This document shows, one piece after another, positions 31,875 through 43,400 of a stretch of 64,000 nucleotides of DNA. How positions within the stretch are numbered: the first letter of the stretch is position 1; each line of letters begins with the position of its first letter. This DNA comes from Collybia mongolica (Eukaryota > Basidiomycota > Agaricomycetes > Agaricales > Clitocybaceae), in the NCBI GenBank assembly GCA_013420905.1, contig JAAXNY010000008.1:2046001-2110000 (forward strand), written 5' to 3'. The position numbers and the translations under genes are program-made. The notes under the pieces are model-generated. The model was not told the DNA's origin and did not search any database. It saw only the letters and a list, made by a program, of their open reading frames with translations.

Positions 31875-33472
31875 TTAGTACTTTACAAGCCCAAGGGAAC
31901 TGTTAACTGGAATTTGGATGGTCATAGAAGACTTCATAGCCCTTGGATTACTATGCTCAGATTCCATAGACTTATACACATGAATGACACCCTTGACATT
32001 GGGTGGTGCAACAGGTTGGTTATATTCAAAATCAGCATGGTTCATAGCATTCCCCAATGCCTGACCACGAATGAAACCACCCACAGTGCAAGATGCACCC
32101 TGCAGAGAATTCAAGTCTCCACCTACAGTGTAAGACAAACTCAAATCTGCACCACAAGGACATATCAATATCCTGGGGCTCAACACCACCTGGAGATTGC
32201 ATTTCTATGTCTACACTATGCTTAGGTGGGGTATGTGGCTCTACATTCTCAGATGATGGGGGTAGAACATCCCCAGACACAGAAACTGGGGGCACAGCCT
32301 CCCCAAGACCAGAAGATGGGGGCAAAGCCACAAAAGATTGACCTAAAGAAATAGAAACTAAACATATGATTTGTAGAATCAGAATAAATTTAACAGGTGT
32401 TATAAAATAAAATCTTACTGTTAGTACCAGCAGGCAACGGGGCATGGGAGACGGTGCAGGATGGGGCAGCCAACAGAATACAAGAGACACCATGGGAGGG
32501 AGGGCCACGGGTAGAGGCAGTGCGGGAGGTGGAGGGGGCACAAGAGGCTGTGGCAGAGAGGCCAGGGGGGGCACAGGAGGTGGAGGGGGCACAAGAGGTG
32601 GAGGGGGCACAAGAGGTGGAGGGGGCACAGGAGGTGGAGGGGGCACAAGAGGCCATGGCAGAGAGGCCAGGGGGGGCATGGAAGGGGACGACGGTATTGC
32701 CCTCATTGCTTGCACCATTGTCGCCACCCTGGGCATTCTTGTTGTTGTCCCAGTCTTCCTCGGCATCCTCCTCATCCCCATCTTCCTTGTCCCCATCTTC
32801 CTTGTCCCCGCTTGCCTTGTCCCCACTTGCCTCATCCCCACTCACCTCATCCCCGCTTGCCTGGTCCCCGCTCCCATCCTTGTCTCTGTCCTCCGCTCCT
32901 CCCTCCTTTTTCCCCTTGTGCTCCTCCAGTTCGCTGTCACTGGCAGTCGGGGGTGCCACCTGGCAGGCATGACCAGTGCCCCCTGGCTTTGAGGCTTGAG
33001 GCCCCCGAGAGATGGCAGTGGCTGCATGCAGGGGCAGTGCAATCGGCATGCTGCTTTCTTCGAGCATGCGCTCGGTCCTGGGGGGGAGGCCATTTTTGTG
33101 AGAACAAGAAATGAAAAATGAACATAAAACTCACTTTGTGAGGTGAGGTGAGGCAGGGCTGGCCTTGCCCTTGATGCCTGTTTTACTGGGGGGTGGTGGC
33201 CTTTCTGGTGCTGTAGGCAGTGTGAGTAGGAAGGAGCATAGGAAGTGGCCGGGTATGCACCCTGCCTTTGGCTTGGCAGCGCTTGCCTTGACAGTGGTGG
33301 CAGCTTCCGTGTGCTTGCAGGCTTTGTTGTCCTTGTCAGTTGCTGAGGTGGCATGCTTGCAACCACAGGTGGAAGGCAGGGGCATCATGCAGACATGGTC
33401 ACTCCTCATTGTTGGGCATTCAGCTGCTTTGGCAGCAGCAGTAGTGGCAGCAGCTTTGCGGGTTGACATCAT
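31875..33472 (-). pseudogene. Unknown repeat-protein gene, possibly mobile-element borne
   Basis: Three minus-strand exons join well: 33472-33135, 33077-32419 and 32342 downward, with introns 33134-33078 (GTGAGT...CCCCAG) and 32418-32343 (GTAAGA...TTTAG). Exon 2 encodes acidic tandem repeats (SGDEASGDKASGDK, then DGDKEDGDE), followed by a repeated hexapeptide SCAPST and a Ser/Pro/Cys-rich part. Exon 3 reads GQSFVALPPSSGLGEAVPP... up to PQDIDM, after which the frame seems to shift near 32165 into CGADLSLSYTVGGDL... and GGFIRGQALGNAM (to 31875). No family is recognised. The coding repeats are minisatellites and expand easily. The frame break suggests decay, though a short intron could also explain it. 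Confidence 0.5.
32530..32662. repeat. 18-base minisatellite in the repeat-protein gene
   Basis: A unit like GAGGTGGAGGGGGCACAA is repeated about five times at 32575-32655 with outlying copies near 32530. On the minus strand it encodes the SCAPST hexapeptide repeats. A second array of ATCCCC/TTGTCCCC-type units at about 32755-32885 encodes the acidic SGDEA/KEDGD repeats. Confidence 0.85.
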
Positions 33473-33599
33473 GTTTTGGCAGAATTCTTGCTGGGTTGCT
33501 GGGCCTCGGTGTGGTTGAGGTTGATGATGTGCCCATTGTTGATTGATGAGGTGGCTGGTAAGTCACATGACTAAACACGTGACCACAACATGTCTATTA

Positions 33600-34251
33600 C
33601 ATGTCCCTACAATGCTCCGGAATTCCATCCAGATAGAATTCCTGTGGGCTCTGTCAGAATTTCAGTGTTCCAAAGCCGGAATTCCTGTGGAATTTCATTC
33701 CGCTTGGAATTCAAGTGGAATCCAGTCGGAATTTTTGTCAATTTTTACAGCCATTTTCTATAACTTCTGCAGCCAAAATTCTGACAGGAATCTGAGCAGA
33801 TTCCTGTCGGAATTGAGGATTCTGCTCAGAATCTGCTGGAAGATGTGGGGGAGTGTAAAGACCTCACTTGCCAGAACAGTCTATGCATATGATCACATGT
33901 CTATATAGGACACACTGCATTAATTTCTCCAATCTCCCCATAGTCCAGTTGGTTAAAAGATAATTTAATGACTTACCTATAAGGTCTTTAGTTCAATTCA
34001 TACTGTAGTCACTTTTTTTTAGGCTTGCTTATTGTACTGTATATCAAGTCTAATCAAATCCTTCTGGAGTTCAGTAGACTCTAGTAAAAAATATTGTCAG
34101 ACTCCCTCTGGACTCCAGAGAATAGGTGTAACTAGACATGGAGTTCACTAGACTCCAGTGGACTCCACATGGACTTTATGCCTACTAGACTGGGTTTATG
34201 TTATGCAGAAGTCCCTCTGGACTCCAGAAGGATAGGTGGGGGAGTGTAAAG
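33600..34251. repeat. Two modules of palindromic short repeats
   Basis: At 33615-33838 GGAATTCC-like half-sites recur about 15 times. At 34050-34225 TGGACTCCA/TGGAGTCCA-like half-sites recur about 8 times. Each cluster ends in the same 16 bases, GTGGGGGAGTGTAAAG (33845-33860 and 34236-34251), followed by a similar CCTC. The repeated tail looks like a polypurine tract plus LTR start (TGTAAAG) of a gypsy element, so these may be diverged 3' ends or LTRs of Ty3-A relatives. No gene is seen here. Confidence 0.55.
33939..34012 (+). other. tRNA-like remnant (box A and box B)
   Basis: CATAGTCCAGTTGGTTAA (33945 onward) resembles a tRNA D-arm/box A, GACTT...AGGTC can pair as an anticodon stem with a 7-base loop, and AGTTCAATTCA (33991 onward) resembles box B. 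The T-stem and acceptor stem do not pair, and position 33 is not T. It may be a decayed tRNA or the head of a tRNA-derived SINE. Confidence 0.3.
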
Positions 34252-34259
34252 CCCTCCCA

Positions 34260-36310
34260 GATCGAAACCTGTGAGATGGGAAGTTTCACAATGAAATCCA
34301 TCAAAATGGACTGCCATGGATGTGAAGGGATGTCAAGGGGCTGGAGGAGGCCAAATAGTTTGTAACGAGGGGTTTTTATTCTTGGACATGTTTTGCATGC
34401 TTTGACATAGCATTGAATGTATGTGTTCATGCCAGGCCATGAGTAGTCATGTGAAACCAGACCCATTGTGCAATTTCAACCTGGGTGACCTCCATGACAG
34501 AGTCATGTTGGGTGTAGAGGATATCAGCTCAAAGAGGTGGCAGAATGTAAAGACAGCCTTGGTGAAATACCAGACCACCTTCCATTGTGAAACTCAAGTC
34601 ACCTCTCACTATTGCTTTGTGTGTCTTCCTGGAAAGGGCACTTGAAGCAATCTAGTAAGTGAGAGTTGTTGATTGAGAGTGTGGTGATAGAGCTGAGGGA
34701 TGGGATAGGTGTTGAAGTGGTAGAGTCTGAGGGAAAAAGTTGCTCAGTGTGAGACTTAGTCAGTAACACTTGACATTGAGCTTCAAGGTGCTCATCCCCC
34801 TTTTGAGGGACAAAATCTGGGGATTGCAATGGGGTGTCAGTGACATTGGAATGACCTGGACCCCAAGTTAGATGAAAATTGAAATTGGAGAGAAACATAG
34901 CCCATTGTGCTTGACAATGGTTGAGAAGTTGAGAAGACATGAAATACTCAAGATTTTTGTGGTCACAAATGACCAAAATTGGAGACAGTGAACCAAGGAC
35001 CCAAGCATGCATGTCACAGAATGAATCAATGATTGTGAGGAGTTCTTTATCATGCATGTTGTAGTTAATTTTGCTTGGTGAGAGTTTCCAGGAGTAGAAA
35101 GCAACTGGGTGGAGGAATCCATCACTATCTGGTTGTTGAAGGACATCCAAAATGGTAAAATCAGAGGCATCATGGTGAGGGTGCAAGGTGCAAGTGGGTT
35201 GAAGAGGGTGAGAACTGGGGATTTGATGAATTCAGCCTTCAATGCCCAAAAAGTATCTTGAGCTGCACCTGCAAAATTCCAATTCAAAGATTTTTTGGTA
35301 AGTTCAGTAAGCAGAAGAGTTAAATGAGAGTAACCATCAATGAAACAATGATAGAAATTGGTAAATCCAGAAAAGATTGAAGATCCTTGACCTTTATTGG
35401 TTCAGGCCAATCTGTGATGGTTTTGAGTTTTTTCAAGTTCATCTTAATGCTGCCAGCACTGATGATGTAGCCCAAATATTTAACTTCAGAGCAATCAAAT
35501 TTGCACTTCATTGAATTAGCACAGAGTTGAGCATCACAAAGTTGGTCAAGAACTAGTCTGACATGCCAATCATGCTCTTCTGGCATTTTGGAAAAAACGA
35601 GAATATCATCCAGGTAGATGATGCAGATAATGTCCAGCAGATCTCAAAGAACATCCTGAATAAAGGACTGCCATGCTGCTGGGGCATTAGTGAGTCTTTA
35701 AGGAACAATGAGATGTTCAAAAAGACCCAAGTGGGTACAAAAAGTGGTTTTCCATTTATCACCATTGCAAATGTGTAGGTGACTATAGGCTGACTTCAAG
35801 TTGATAACCATGAAGACTTTACAGCCTTGAATGCAATGAAGAAGATTATTGGTGAGAGGAAGGGGATACCTGTTTTTCCTGTGATGGCATTTAAGCCACA
35901 GAAATCAATGCAAAGTCAAATATTACCAGTTTTCTTCCTGATGAAAAGGACTGGGGCACCAGCCAAAGAGGTGGAACAATGAATGTGACTGCACTTGAGG
36001 TTTGAGTTGACATACTCAGCCACAGCTTTGCATTCTGCTGGTGTGAGGTGAAAGATGGGGCCAAAGGGTGGTGACTTCCCTCCTTCGAGCTCAATGTCAA
36101 TGTAGAATGGCTGATGCTCAGGGAGTTTGTCAAATTCTGAAGGATTGAAAATGGTTTCAGCCCAAGGCCAATATTTACCTGGAACAAAAGTGTGAAAATC
36201 CTCCTGAGGATCAGTCTGACTATTCAACAAAGAGGGAGTCAGTGTCAAATGAGTTGATAAAAATGGAAGAGGAGGAATTATGAAAGCATAAATAGCATAC
36301 CTCCTCACCT
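34260..36310 (-). pseudogene. Ty3-A pol remnant: RT, RNase H, integrase start
   Basis: Decayed pol of the old gypsy element, read through several frames on the minus strand. The RT start lies at 36130-35900 (PFYIDIELEGGKSPPFGPIF, AGAPVLFIRKKTG) and the RT middle at 35640-35330 (ILIFSKMPEEHDWHVRLVL, KYLGYIISAGSIKM, ITDWPEP). RNase H is at 35186-34830 (PVAFYSWKLSPSKINYN, ELLTIIDSF, CDHKNLEYF). The integrase zinc domain is at 34450-34280 (YSWPGMNTYI, CKTCPRIK), ending in DFIVKLPIS. The rest of integrase is missing: the sequence passes directly into the GTGGGGGAGTGTAAAG module. At least four frame breaks are present and CpG is nearly absent. Confidence 0.85.
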
Positions 36311-37071
36311 TTCACAAGGCAAGTAAATTTTTGGGGGCTAACCACCTTGATGTTGGGAGTTGAAGGGGTAGGAGTGGGTTTGAGAGGAGAGGGGGTAGAG
36401 TGACTGAAGCCATTCATCCCAACAAAAGCAGAGAGGAATGAGGTATAAGGTTTCAATGGAGGTTCAGGGTGGTCCCAAGGAGCAGAGGGTAGTATGAGAT
36501 GAGAAGGCAAGAGAATTGGGTTAGATAGACTGAAGCCTAAACCAACATCTGAAATCAAGTGAAACACAGCTAAGGCAGGCTGTAGTGAAGGACTGAAGCC
36601 CTTGGCATACACCTTGGAGGGGTTGGTTAGAGAGAGTCCACAACAGTTGAGCATGAGATGAGACTCAGCCCAGTCAATGTTGGGTTTGTGGTCCTGAAGC
36701 CAGTTGAGACCCAAAATAACTGGGTATCCAACTGTGACAACAGTGATGGCCCAAGTTTCTGAGTGAGAGCCTACAGAAATGTTAGCAAAGACATCCTGGG
36801 TGATCAATCCAGATGCAATAGGATGGTCATTGACTGTCATGATAGGTATGGGTGTGTTCTTAAGATGATGGGGGAGTGAGTGACAAGACACAAAGCACTT
36901 GGAGATACAAGACATAGTAGTGCCACAGTCAACCATGGCATACATCATAATAGAATACCTGTTAGGAAAATGAAGTTTTATAGAAATAAAGAAATGATTA
37001 GCTAAAAAATGAGAGGATGAGGAAAAAATGTAATTAAGGAACAGTAAATCAAGAGGGTATATATGACCCAT
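36311..37071 (-). pseudogene. Ty3-A protease region remnant
   Basis: The open frame contains a retropepsin-like segment, YAMVDCGTTMSCIS (the usual motif is D-S/C-G-A-T), followed by the flap-downstream block VILGLNWLQDHKPNIDW, typical of gypsy proteases. A long Pro/Ser-rich linker then leads to the RT. The first 40 residues are hydrophobic and probably not native. It belongs to the same decayed element as 34260-36310. Confidence 0.75.
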
Positions 37072-37164
37072 CCATTGTATGGATGAATTGGGGCTCTGGC
37101 TTGCAAAGAGTGGCTAGATGAGTCCCAGCATTGACCAAAAGCCCAGGGACAGGGGAACTTTTGA

Positions 37165-37697
37165 TCAGGCTTTTCCTGAAGGAGCAGCCTTGGTGGATGT
37201 GAAGTGCTTCTTTGCAGCCTCTGGCATGTTGGGGCATTTGGCAGCCTTGTAATTCACCCTGCTGCAATACATGAATAGGTTTTGTTCATGTTGGCACTTC
37301 TTCTCAGCATTGGTGAGTGGGCCATGAGGTTTGACTGTTTTCATTGCATCAATCTCCATGGGTACTCCAGTGGGCAACATTGAGGGCACTGGGGATGACA
37401 TGGATGGAGTGGTGTATGTAGGTTGTAGTGGTGTTGGGACAAGCATTGGAGGAATTTTTGTTGGATGATAATGCTTTGGATTCAAGGTGGCATTTGACTT
37501 TGCGCTCATGGACATGATTGTTGATGTCAATGGCAAAGTCAACATACTTCTTGAATGTATTGGGATGAGAGTTGATGGGGGTGTAGGAAATGATGTCCTT
37601 CACAGCAGGCTTGAGCTGTTTGTAGAAGGTGTTGATCTTTGTTTGTTCACTCCAGTCAACATGAACAATGAGCTTGAAGTACTGTGCAGCATAAGCC
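37165..37697 (-). pseudogene. Ty3-A gag, C-terminal part
   Basis: Reads AYAAQYFKLIVHVDWSEQTKINTFYKQLKPAVKD, the conserved second half of the gypsy Gag domain, then DFAIDINNHVHE. After a frame shift near 37500 comes a Pro/Thr-rich stretch and a damaged zinc knuckle (CSRVNYKAAKCPN). Its upstream half is at 38638-38930, on the other side of the 940-base repeat. Confidence 0.8.
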
Positions 37698-38637
37698 ACT
37701 TGGGTGGAGTGGGCCAACACACTGTGTGGCAGGTACTTGTTCTTTATTTCTTTTTTCTATTTTTTGTAGGAGAAATAAGTCCATTCCACATTCAGGAAGT
37801 TGTAACTGACTAAAAACAATGTAGGTGATAATTTATAGAGGTCATGTGACCATGTGAAAATGTTACCAAGTAAACAAGCAATGCCTGTGCACAAAACCCA
37901 ATGCCATAGCTTGCCTGGTTATGGAGAAAACACAAAAACCATCAGAACTAACTTTTTTCCAGGATCATAAACACTACATGAGCATTCAGATTGTTGTCAT
38001 GTATTTGGTATGCTTATGTGATGGAATAGATCATGTGACATATGTCAATAAATAGAGAATTCAATCCATCTTGTATTTCAGGTAAATATAGTAGTAGTTG
38101 TTGATTTTTCCAATGTTTAGGATAATTTCCCACAAGGGTCATGTTTAGTAAGGGTCATTGTTGTTATAAGATGTTTGTTCACCCCTGACATAACACACAG
38201 ACCTTCAAAACTAGCTGAATCTGGACATTTCTAATATTTCGCTCAAAATAGACCGTGGGAAAAATGTGCTCAACAAGGAAATTGTAGAGCCATGTTTGTA
38301 CATTCCAAACATATAAAAACAAAGTTAATGGCTTTACTGGTTATGGAGAAAAACACAAAATAAATTTTGAAACACGACACTTTGAAATATTAGATATGCA
38401 TAATTTTGATGGCATCATCATAAGCATTATGTAAGCATCCCAAATACATGCAAATTACGTCACAATACTTTGTATTTGTGGAGAAATGCTGTAAAAAGCC
38501 ATCAGAGAAGAAAAATCCCATTATGGAAATATTTTCCCGCAGTGTTGAAATATGAATGAATGAATGAATGAATCACCTTTCTGCCCGAAAACTGGGTTGA
38601 TAAAGAACTCGTCTTTAGTAAACTAAAGAACTCGTAA
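37698..38637 (-). repeat. 940-base interspersed repeat, copy 2, inside gag
   Basis: Second copy of the repeat at 6218-7153, same orientation. It lies precisely between the two halves of the Ty3-A Gag domain: KIDALLQTGSIV on the right and VAYAAQYFKLI on the left. In intact Gags these follow one another directly, so this copy is clearly an insertion. A likely original join is GGTTCCATTGT/GGCTTATGC. Confidence 0.85.
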
Positions 38638-38935
38638 CAATGGAACCTGTCTGCAGGAGGGCATCAATCTTGTTTTTGGCCAAGGTAGTGACATTTGGGT
38701 TTCCAAAGTGCTGCTCAAAAGCAGAGCAGAAATCTTTGAAATTTGAGAGGAGGTGAGTTTGGGAAATGCAAATAGATATGTACCACTGTTTCACCACTCC
38801 TTCATCAAAGAATGACACCATGTAAACACATCAATCTTCTTCAGTGGGGAGCATATCTTGTGAGAGGCTGATTGTATCAGTGATGTCCAAAGGAATGTGT
38901 AAGGGGAACACCCAATTCTGCACACAAACCTCCCA
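38638..38935 (-). pseudogene. Ty3-A gag, middle part
   Basis: Minus strand 38820-38640 encodes VSFFDEGVVKQWYISI, FCSAFEQHFGNPNVTTLAKNK and DALLQTGS, the conserved first half of the gypsy Gag domain. Upstream at 38930-38825 the frame reads VQNWVFPLHIPLDI before a stop. Its neighbours are the 940-base repeat on the left and an inserted 39000-39350 segment on the right. Confidence 0.8.
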
Positions 38936-39359
38936 ACCTTGCACATTGGAAATCACATCAGCATCAGCACCCAATCTCACACATCAGGATTGGCATTGGC
39001 ATCAGCAACTGCACTTGTGCATTGGAACTCACACCCACACATTGGCACTCACACCCACACCTCCAATTTCAAGTTGGACTTCACTCAGAGGACACATAGC
39101 TCACTTGTAGATAATGTACAGTACAACCCTGAGCCACATGGCCACAATAGGGAACTCCCCACTATTGTTAGACTAGGTATATATGATAAAGACACCTGGC
39201 AGAGGATCCCTGGAGTATTCTCTTTGGATTTCCTCTGCTTAGGTGAGTACATAAGCTCTACTCTACTACTAAATATAACTTTGGACTTCCTCTGCTAGAT
39301 CATGCATCATCCAACCTTGGGTCAGTGCAGCATGACATAGAGTCACCCTTACAGAATGT
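38936..39359. other. Probable insertion within Ty3-A gag
   Basis: Gag-like coding stops at about 39360 (KSKADDIPTF) and resumes at about 38930. The 420 bases between contain a low-complexity part built from CATTGG/CACACCCACA units (38940-39060) and a tract with two copies of TTTGGA(T/C)TTCCTCTGCT (39222 and 39282). Minus-strand sequence beginning TGTAAGGGTGACTCTATG (39353) looks like an LTR start. It may be a solo LTR, but the other end is not identified. Confidence 0.4.
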
Positions 39360-39635
39360 TGGTATGTCATCAGCTTTACTCTTGAATGGTTTTGGTTCAC
39401 AAAAGCATGCTGCACCATGTGGATTCTGCAGATCAATGATTGCTGGGGTCAAGGGGAGAGTTGGTGCTGGAGGTGGAGGTGGAGGTGGAGCTGGTTGGGT
39501 GAAAGTAGACTGGTCCAGTCATTCCATGAGGGCAGAGAGCAGTTGAGAGGACTGCATGATGGCATGTTGGCTCTCTCAAATTACCTCAGACAGGTTGTGG
39601 AACTATTTCACTAGTCCCCCAAAATCCTCCCATGT
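39360..39635 (-). pseudogene. Ty3-A gag, N-terminal part (left of Ty3-B)
   Basis: Minus strand reads TPTWEDFGGLVK-stop-FHNLSEVI-stop-ESQHAIM, then LMEWLDQSTFTQPAPPPPPPP and FKSKADDIPTF. It continues directly from the segment at 45664-45838 once Ty3-B and one copy of its target duplication are left out. The two stops show it was already decayed or has decayed since. Confidence 0.75.
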
Positions 39636-39640
39636 TGGTG
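39636..39640. repeat. Target-site duplication, left, of Ty3-B
   Basis: TGGTG at 39636-39640 precedes the 5' LTR and equals 45659-45663 after the 3' LTR. Confidence 0.93.
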
Positions 39641-39828
39641 TGTAAGAGTGGTGACTCTTACCACATGACACGACACGATCACAACCCAATCACATTACAC
39701 GATCACGTGCATACTATATAGATTCTGTGACACCTGTACCTTACGTTTACTTACTTTTTACAATACACCATCAGTTCTCGTTTACTTCCCGTTCCCCTCG
39801 TCAGTGTTGAGAGCATCGCTCTCTTCCA
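39641..39828 (+). repeat. 5' LTR of Ty3-B
   Basis: 188-base LTR, TGTAAGAG...CTCTTCCA, identical to the 3' copy except for two CG/TG differences. It contains a TATA box (TATATA, 39715-39720). Confidence 0.95.
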
Positions 39829-40464
39829 CTTTTTTTTAAACGTTAGAACTCCCTGTCTCGCCCTGTCGCAAACCGTCCCTGTCAACCACCGTATTCCGTC
39901 CAACTCGTCCGATACCAACCCCGTCCCAAACCAGTCAAGACACCTGTCCCAAAAATTGTAAACGTCCCAGTTCGATATCGCCTAGAGCGATATTCCATTA
40001 TCGTCAAGAAAGAAACATTTAACGCTAAGCGTTTTCAATCACTGTTGTTCATATCCTCTTGACAAAAGACCATAAAACTTGCCCCAGGACTCACGCAAAC
40101 CAGGTCCCTCACGCCTCCTTGTTGGCCTCTCGAGAATCTGTTCCTTTCTCAAGTCTAGGACTACCTTCTACTCCACTTGCCCTACGTCACCTTGACGCGC
40201 ATTGTACGACACCGACGTCATCCGACCTTAAGAAGCTCCCTTGTATCAACGTGACCCGCCCCCCCCTTCTTCCAGTATTTAAACGGCTCGAAATCTCCTT
40301 GGATCCCCATCCCCTTTTAACCTCCAACCACGCCCATCCTGGACTACCCTCGTCCCTCCTCGTCTGACCCTTCTCGACCCTGCGCTACCCCACCCTCCTC
40401 TCCTCTACCTCCCCTTACACCCTCACCTCCGCAACGACCATCTCAGCGCCGTTCTTTCGCATCT
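39829..40464 (+). promoter_or_regulatory. Ty3-B leader
   Basis: 636 bases between the 5' LTR and the gag-pol ATG. It starts with C, eight T and AAACGT, not a tRNA-type TGG primer site. A seven-base match between TAAACGT (39837-39843) and the complement of ACGTTTA in the LTR (39743-39749, 28 bases after the TATA start) could be a weak self-primer. No gene is called; an open frame at 40059-40367 is Pro/Leu-rich with no known match. Confidence 0.45.
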
Positions 40465-43400
40465 TTGACCCATACACCTGCGCATACACCTAGTCCCTCT
40501 CCCTCCAACTCCTCCCCATCGTCCACACACTCCTTACGACCGTCCCCTTCCACTTCCCCGGCCCCTTCGTCTCCACTTGGTTCGCCCCCACCTCTCGTAT
40601 CACCACTTGCCTCCCCTCCGGCCAAACCGAGATCATACGATACGGATTCCGAAGACGAATATTACTTTGTATATTCCGACGACAGCATCACGCGCCCGAT
40701 GTCCAGCAAACATTTCAATCAATCGTTCTACGCCTCCGTCACCCAAGAAAGAAATGGATACCCTATCATGGGTATTGGGAGTATAAACTATGAGTGCATC
40801 CATCTTTTTGTATTGGGCTGCCGCCGTTTGTTTCAGAACAAGAGCATTCCCTCCCAGGAACAGGTCGGAAAGATCCTCTACAATTTCGAGCAAAACGACG
40901 TCCTCGCATGGATTGAAGTGAACCACGACACCTTCATCGACATGACCTTCAGTCAATTCATAGCCGAGTTCAAAAGCAAATGGTTACCGCGGAACTGGCA
41001 AGACAAACTCATCAACAAAGTCATCGCGCCCCAAGGAGATCAACCATTCCAGCAGTGGGTTATCAGTGTACAGAACGCCAATAACGGCCTTAGTGGGTTC
41101 CCAAACCATGTCCCCGAGAATCAACTTCGTGACCACCTCATCGCGCGTCTCTCCTCACGCTTACGGAACGCCTACTACACCACCGATTTACATAACGCTC
41201 TCGGTCAAATCCCGGAACTAGATGTGTGGATCAAAGAGGTCTCACGAATCGACATTGATCTCGCCTCACAGCGCGAGTCTGCCCGCCAAGATTGGCTCAA
41301 ATCTTACACCAAATTTGGCCTTCGTGGACGCAACATGGTCAACCTGACTGCTCCTATCGCCCCTGCCCCAACTACGTCTGCCACTACGCCCACCTTGAAC
41401 ATTTCCACCCTCCCGCCGCTACAACCGACCGAACGCGCCCTCCTCCAAGAACATCGTGGTTGCTTCAAATGCTGCAAGTTCTATGTAACACACCTTCGTT
41501 CCAAATGCACCACTATGCCCTCACAACAGGACTGCGGCCGTGTCACCAAAACCTACGCAGATGCCGCCAGAACCAATTGGATACGAAATGGATCCCCCAC
41601 GCGGAACAACCCCAACCCGGCCAAGCCGAATGCAACTGCTCCCCCGCCCCCGACCGTCGTTGCCGCAGTCTTCAACAGCGACCCCGTGAGCGACGAAGAT
41701 TATGATGTCGTCGAGGGATTCGGCGCCTCCGAGTATGTTCTTCCTTTCTCGTCGCCCCTCCCGCGGCAGTTCTTTTGGAACTGTACAATCCCATCCCCTA
41801 TATCCGAGTTCCCTGTCCCAATTTGCACCCTTATTGACCACGGCGCTTTGCCAGTTCTGATTTCTAAGGAAGCCGCATTACGTTTGCGACTTCCAATCCG
41901 TCGTCTACCTAAACCAATTGATGTTACTGCTGCCTTTTCTCCTTCTCAGAGCCCTATATCGGACACTACATCCCTGCATGAATACTGCCGTTTTTCTCTC
42001 TCCTCCCCCAACTCCCAGTGGACTTCCAAACCCATAAACGCGATTGTTTGTCCCTCCTTGCACTTAGATATTATCCTTGGTCTGGATTTTCTTTCACGTA
42101 ATACTATTGTTGTTGATGCACATGCACGTACTGTCATCGATAAGACATCGGGGTTTAACCTTCTAGATCCTGTGGTTCCAAACCGTCCCTCCCCGACTGT
42201 GTCCCCCTTCCAACGGAGACTTCAAGAGACGCGCGATATCAAATCGGGTCAAAAGGTCAACCATGACCTGCGCATTCCCGTGCACCATGAACTATCCGAT
42301 CTTTTTCGGAACCACCCCGCCCGCTTTGATTTCTCCGCTCACACCAGGGGTCCCCCGAACATAATTGGAGCTGTTAAGACCCGGATTCAACAACTCGCGG
42401 CTGCCGACATACTACTAAAGCTTGACAGGCAATTTAAGGAACGGTTCCCTGACCGTTTCCCAGAGGACATCCCTCACGTCCGCGTCCGAGACCTGCCACA
42501 CAACGTGTACCACAACATCAAGCTGACCTCTGGAGTGACAATTTCTACTGCTCGCGCTTACACATGTCCACGGAAGTTCCGCGAGGGCTGGAAAACCCTC
42601 ATCGACCAACATGCCGCCGCGGGCCACATCTGCCCCTCCTGCTCTGCTTACACCTCCCCATCGTTTATTGTGCCAAAAGTGGACCCCAAAGTACTTCCTC
42701 GCTGGGTTAATGACTTTCGCGCCCTGAACCGAATTACGGTCCCTGATAACTACCCTCTTCCCAACATCGACGATATTCTTGCTGATGCCGCTAAAGGAAA
42801 AATCTGGGGAAAAATCGACATGACCAATTCGTTCTTCCAGACACTGGTCAACCCTCAACACGTCAAATACACAGCTACCCTGACCCCCTTTGGCCTCTGG
42901 GAATGGGTCGTTATGCCTATGGGTTTGAGGAATTCGCCGGCCACGCACCAACGTCGTGTCACAATGGTGCTAAAAGAATTCCTTGGCAAGACGTGCTATG
43001 TATACCTCGACGACATCATCATTTGGTCGTCCAGTCTTGAAGAACACAAGAAAAACGTAGCCGATATCCTTACCGCCTTGCGAAAGGCCGAACTGTACTG
43101 TTCCCTCCGAAAATCAATCCTGTTTGCAACCGAAATCGATTTCCTTGGCCACCACATCTCACAACGTGGAATTGAAGCGGACAATTCAAAAGTCGAACGA
43201 ATCCTCAATTGGCCTTCCCCTAAATCCGCAAAAGACGTTCGGCAGTTTCTCAGACTCGTTCGGTATCTCTCCGTCTTCCTACCTAAGCTTGCAGAACTTA
43301 CAGCGATACTTACACCCCTCATGCGAAAGGAGTGCAATAGGGATTTCCCTGCATGGACGAACGAACACCAATACGCGTTCGATGGAATCAAACGTCTTGT

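Noticed and set aside
32576..32655. CRISPR-like array
   Set aside because: The 18-base units are contiguous without spacers and the genome is eukaryotic; this is a coding minisatellite.
41292..41705. 137-codon frame inside Ty3-B gag-pol in another frame
   Set aside because: It overlaps the polyprotein fully and has biased composition; no independent signal.
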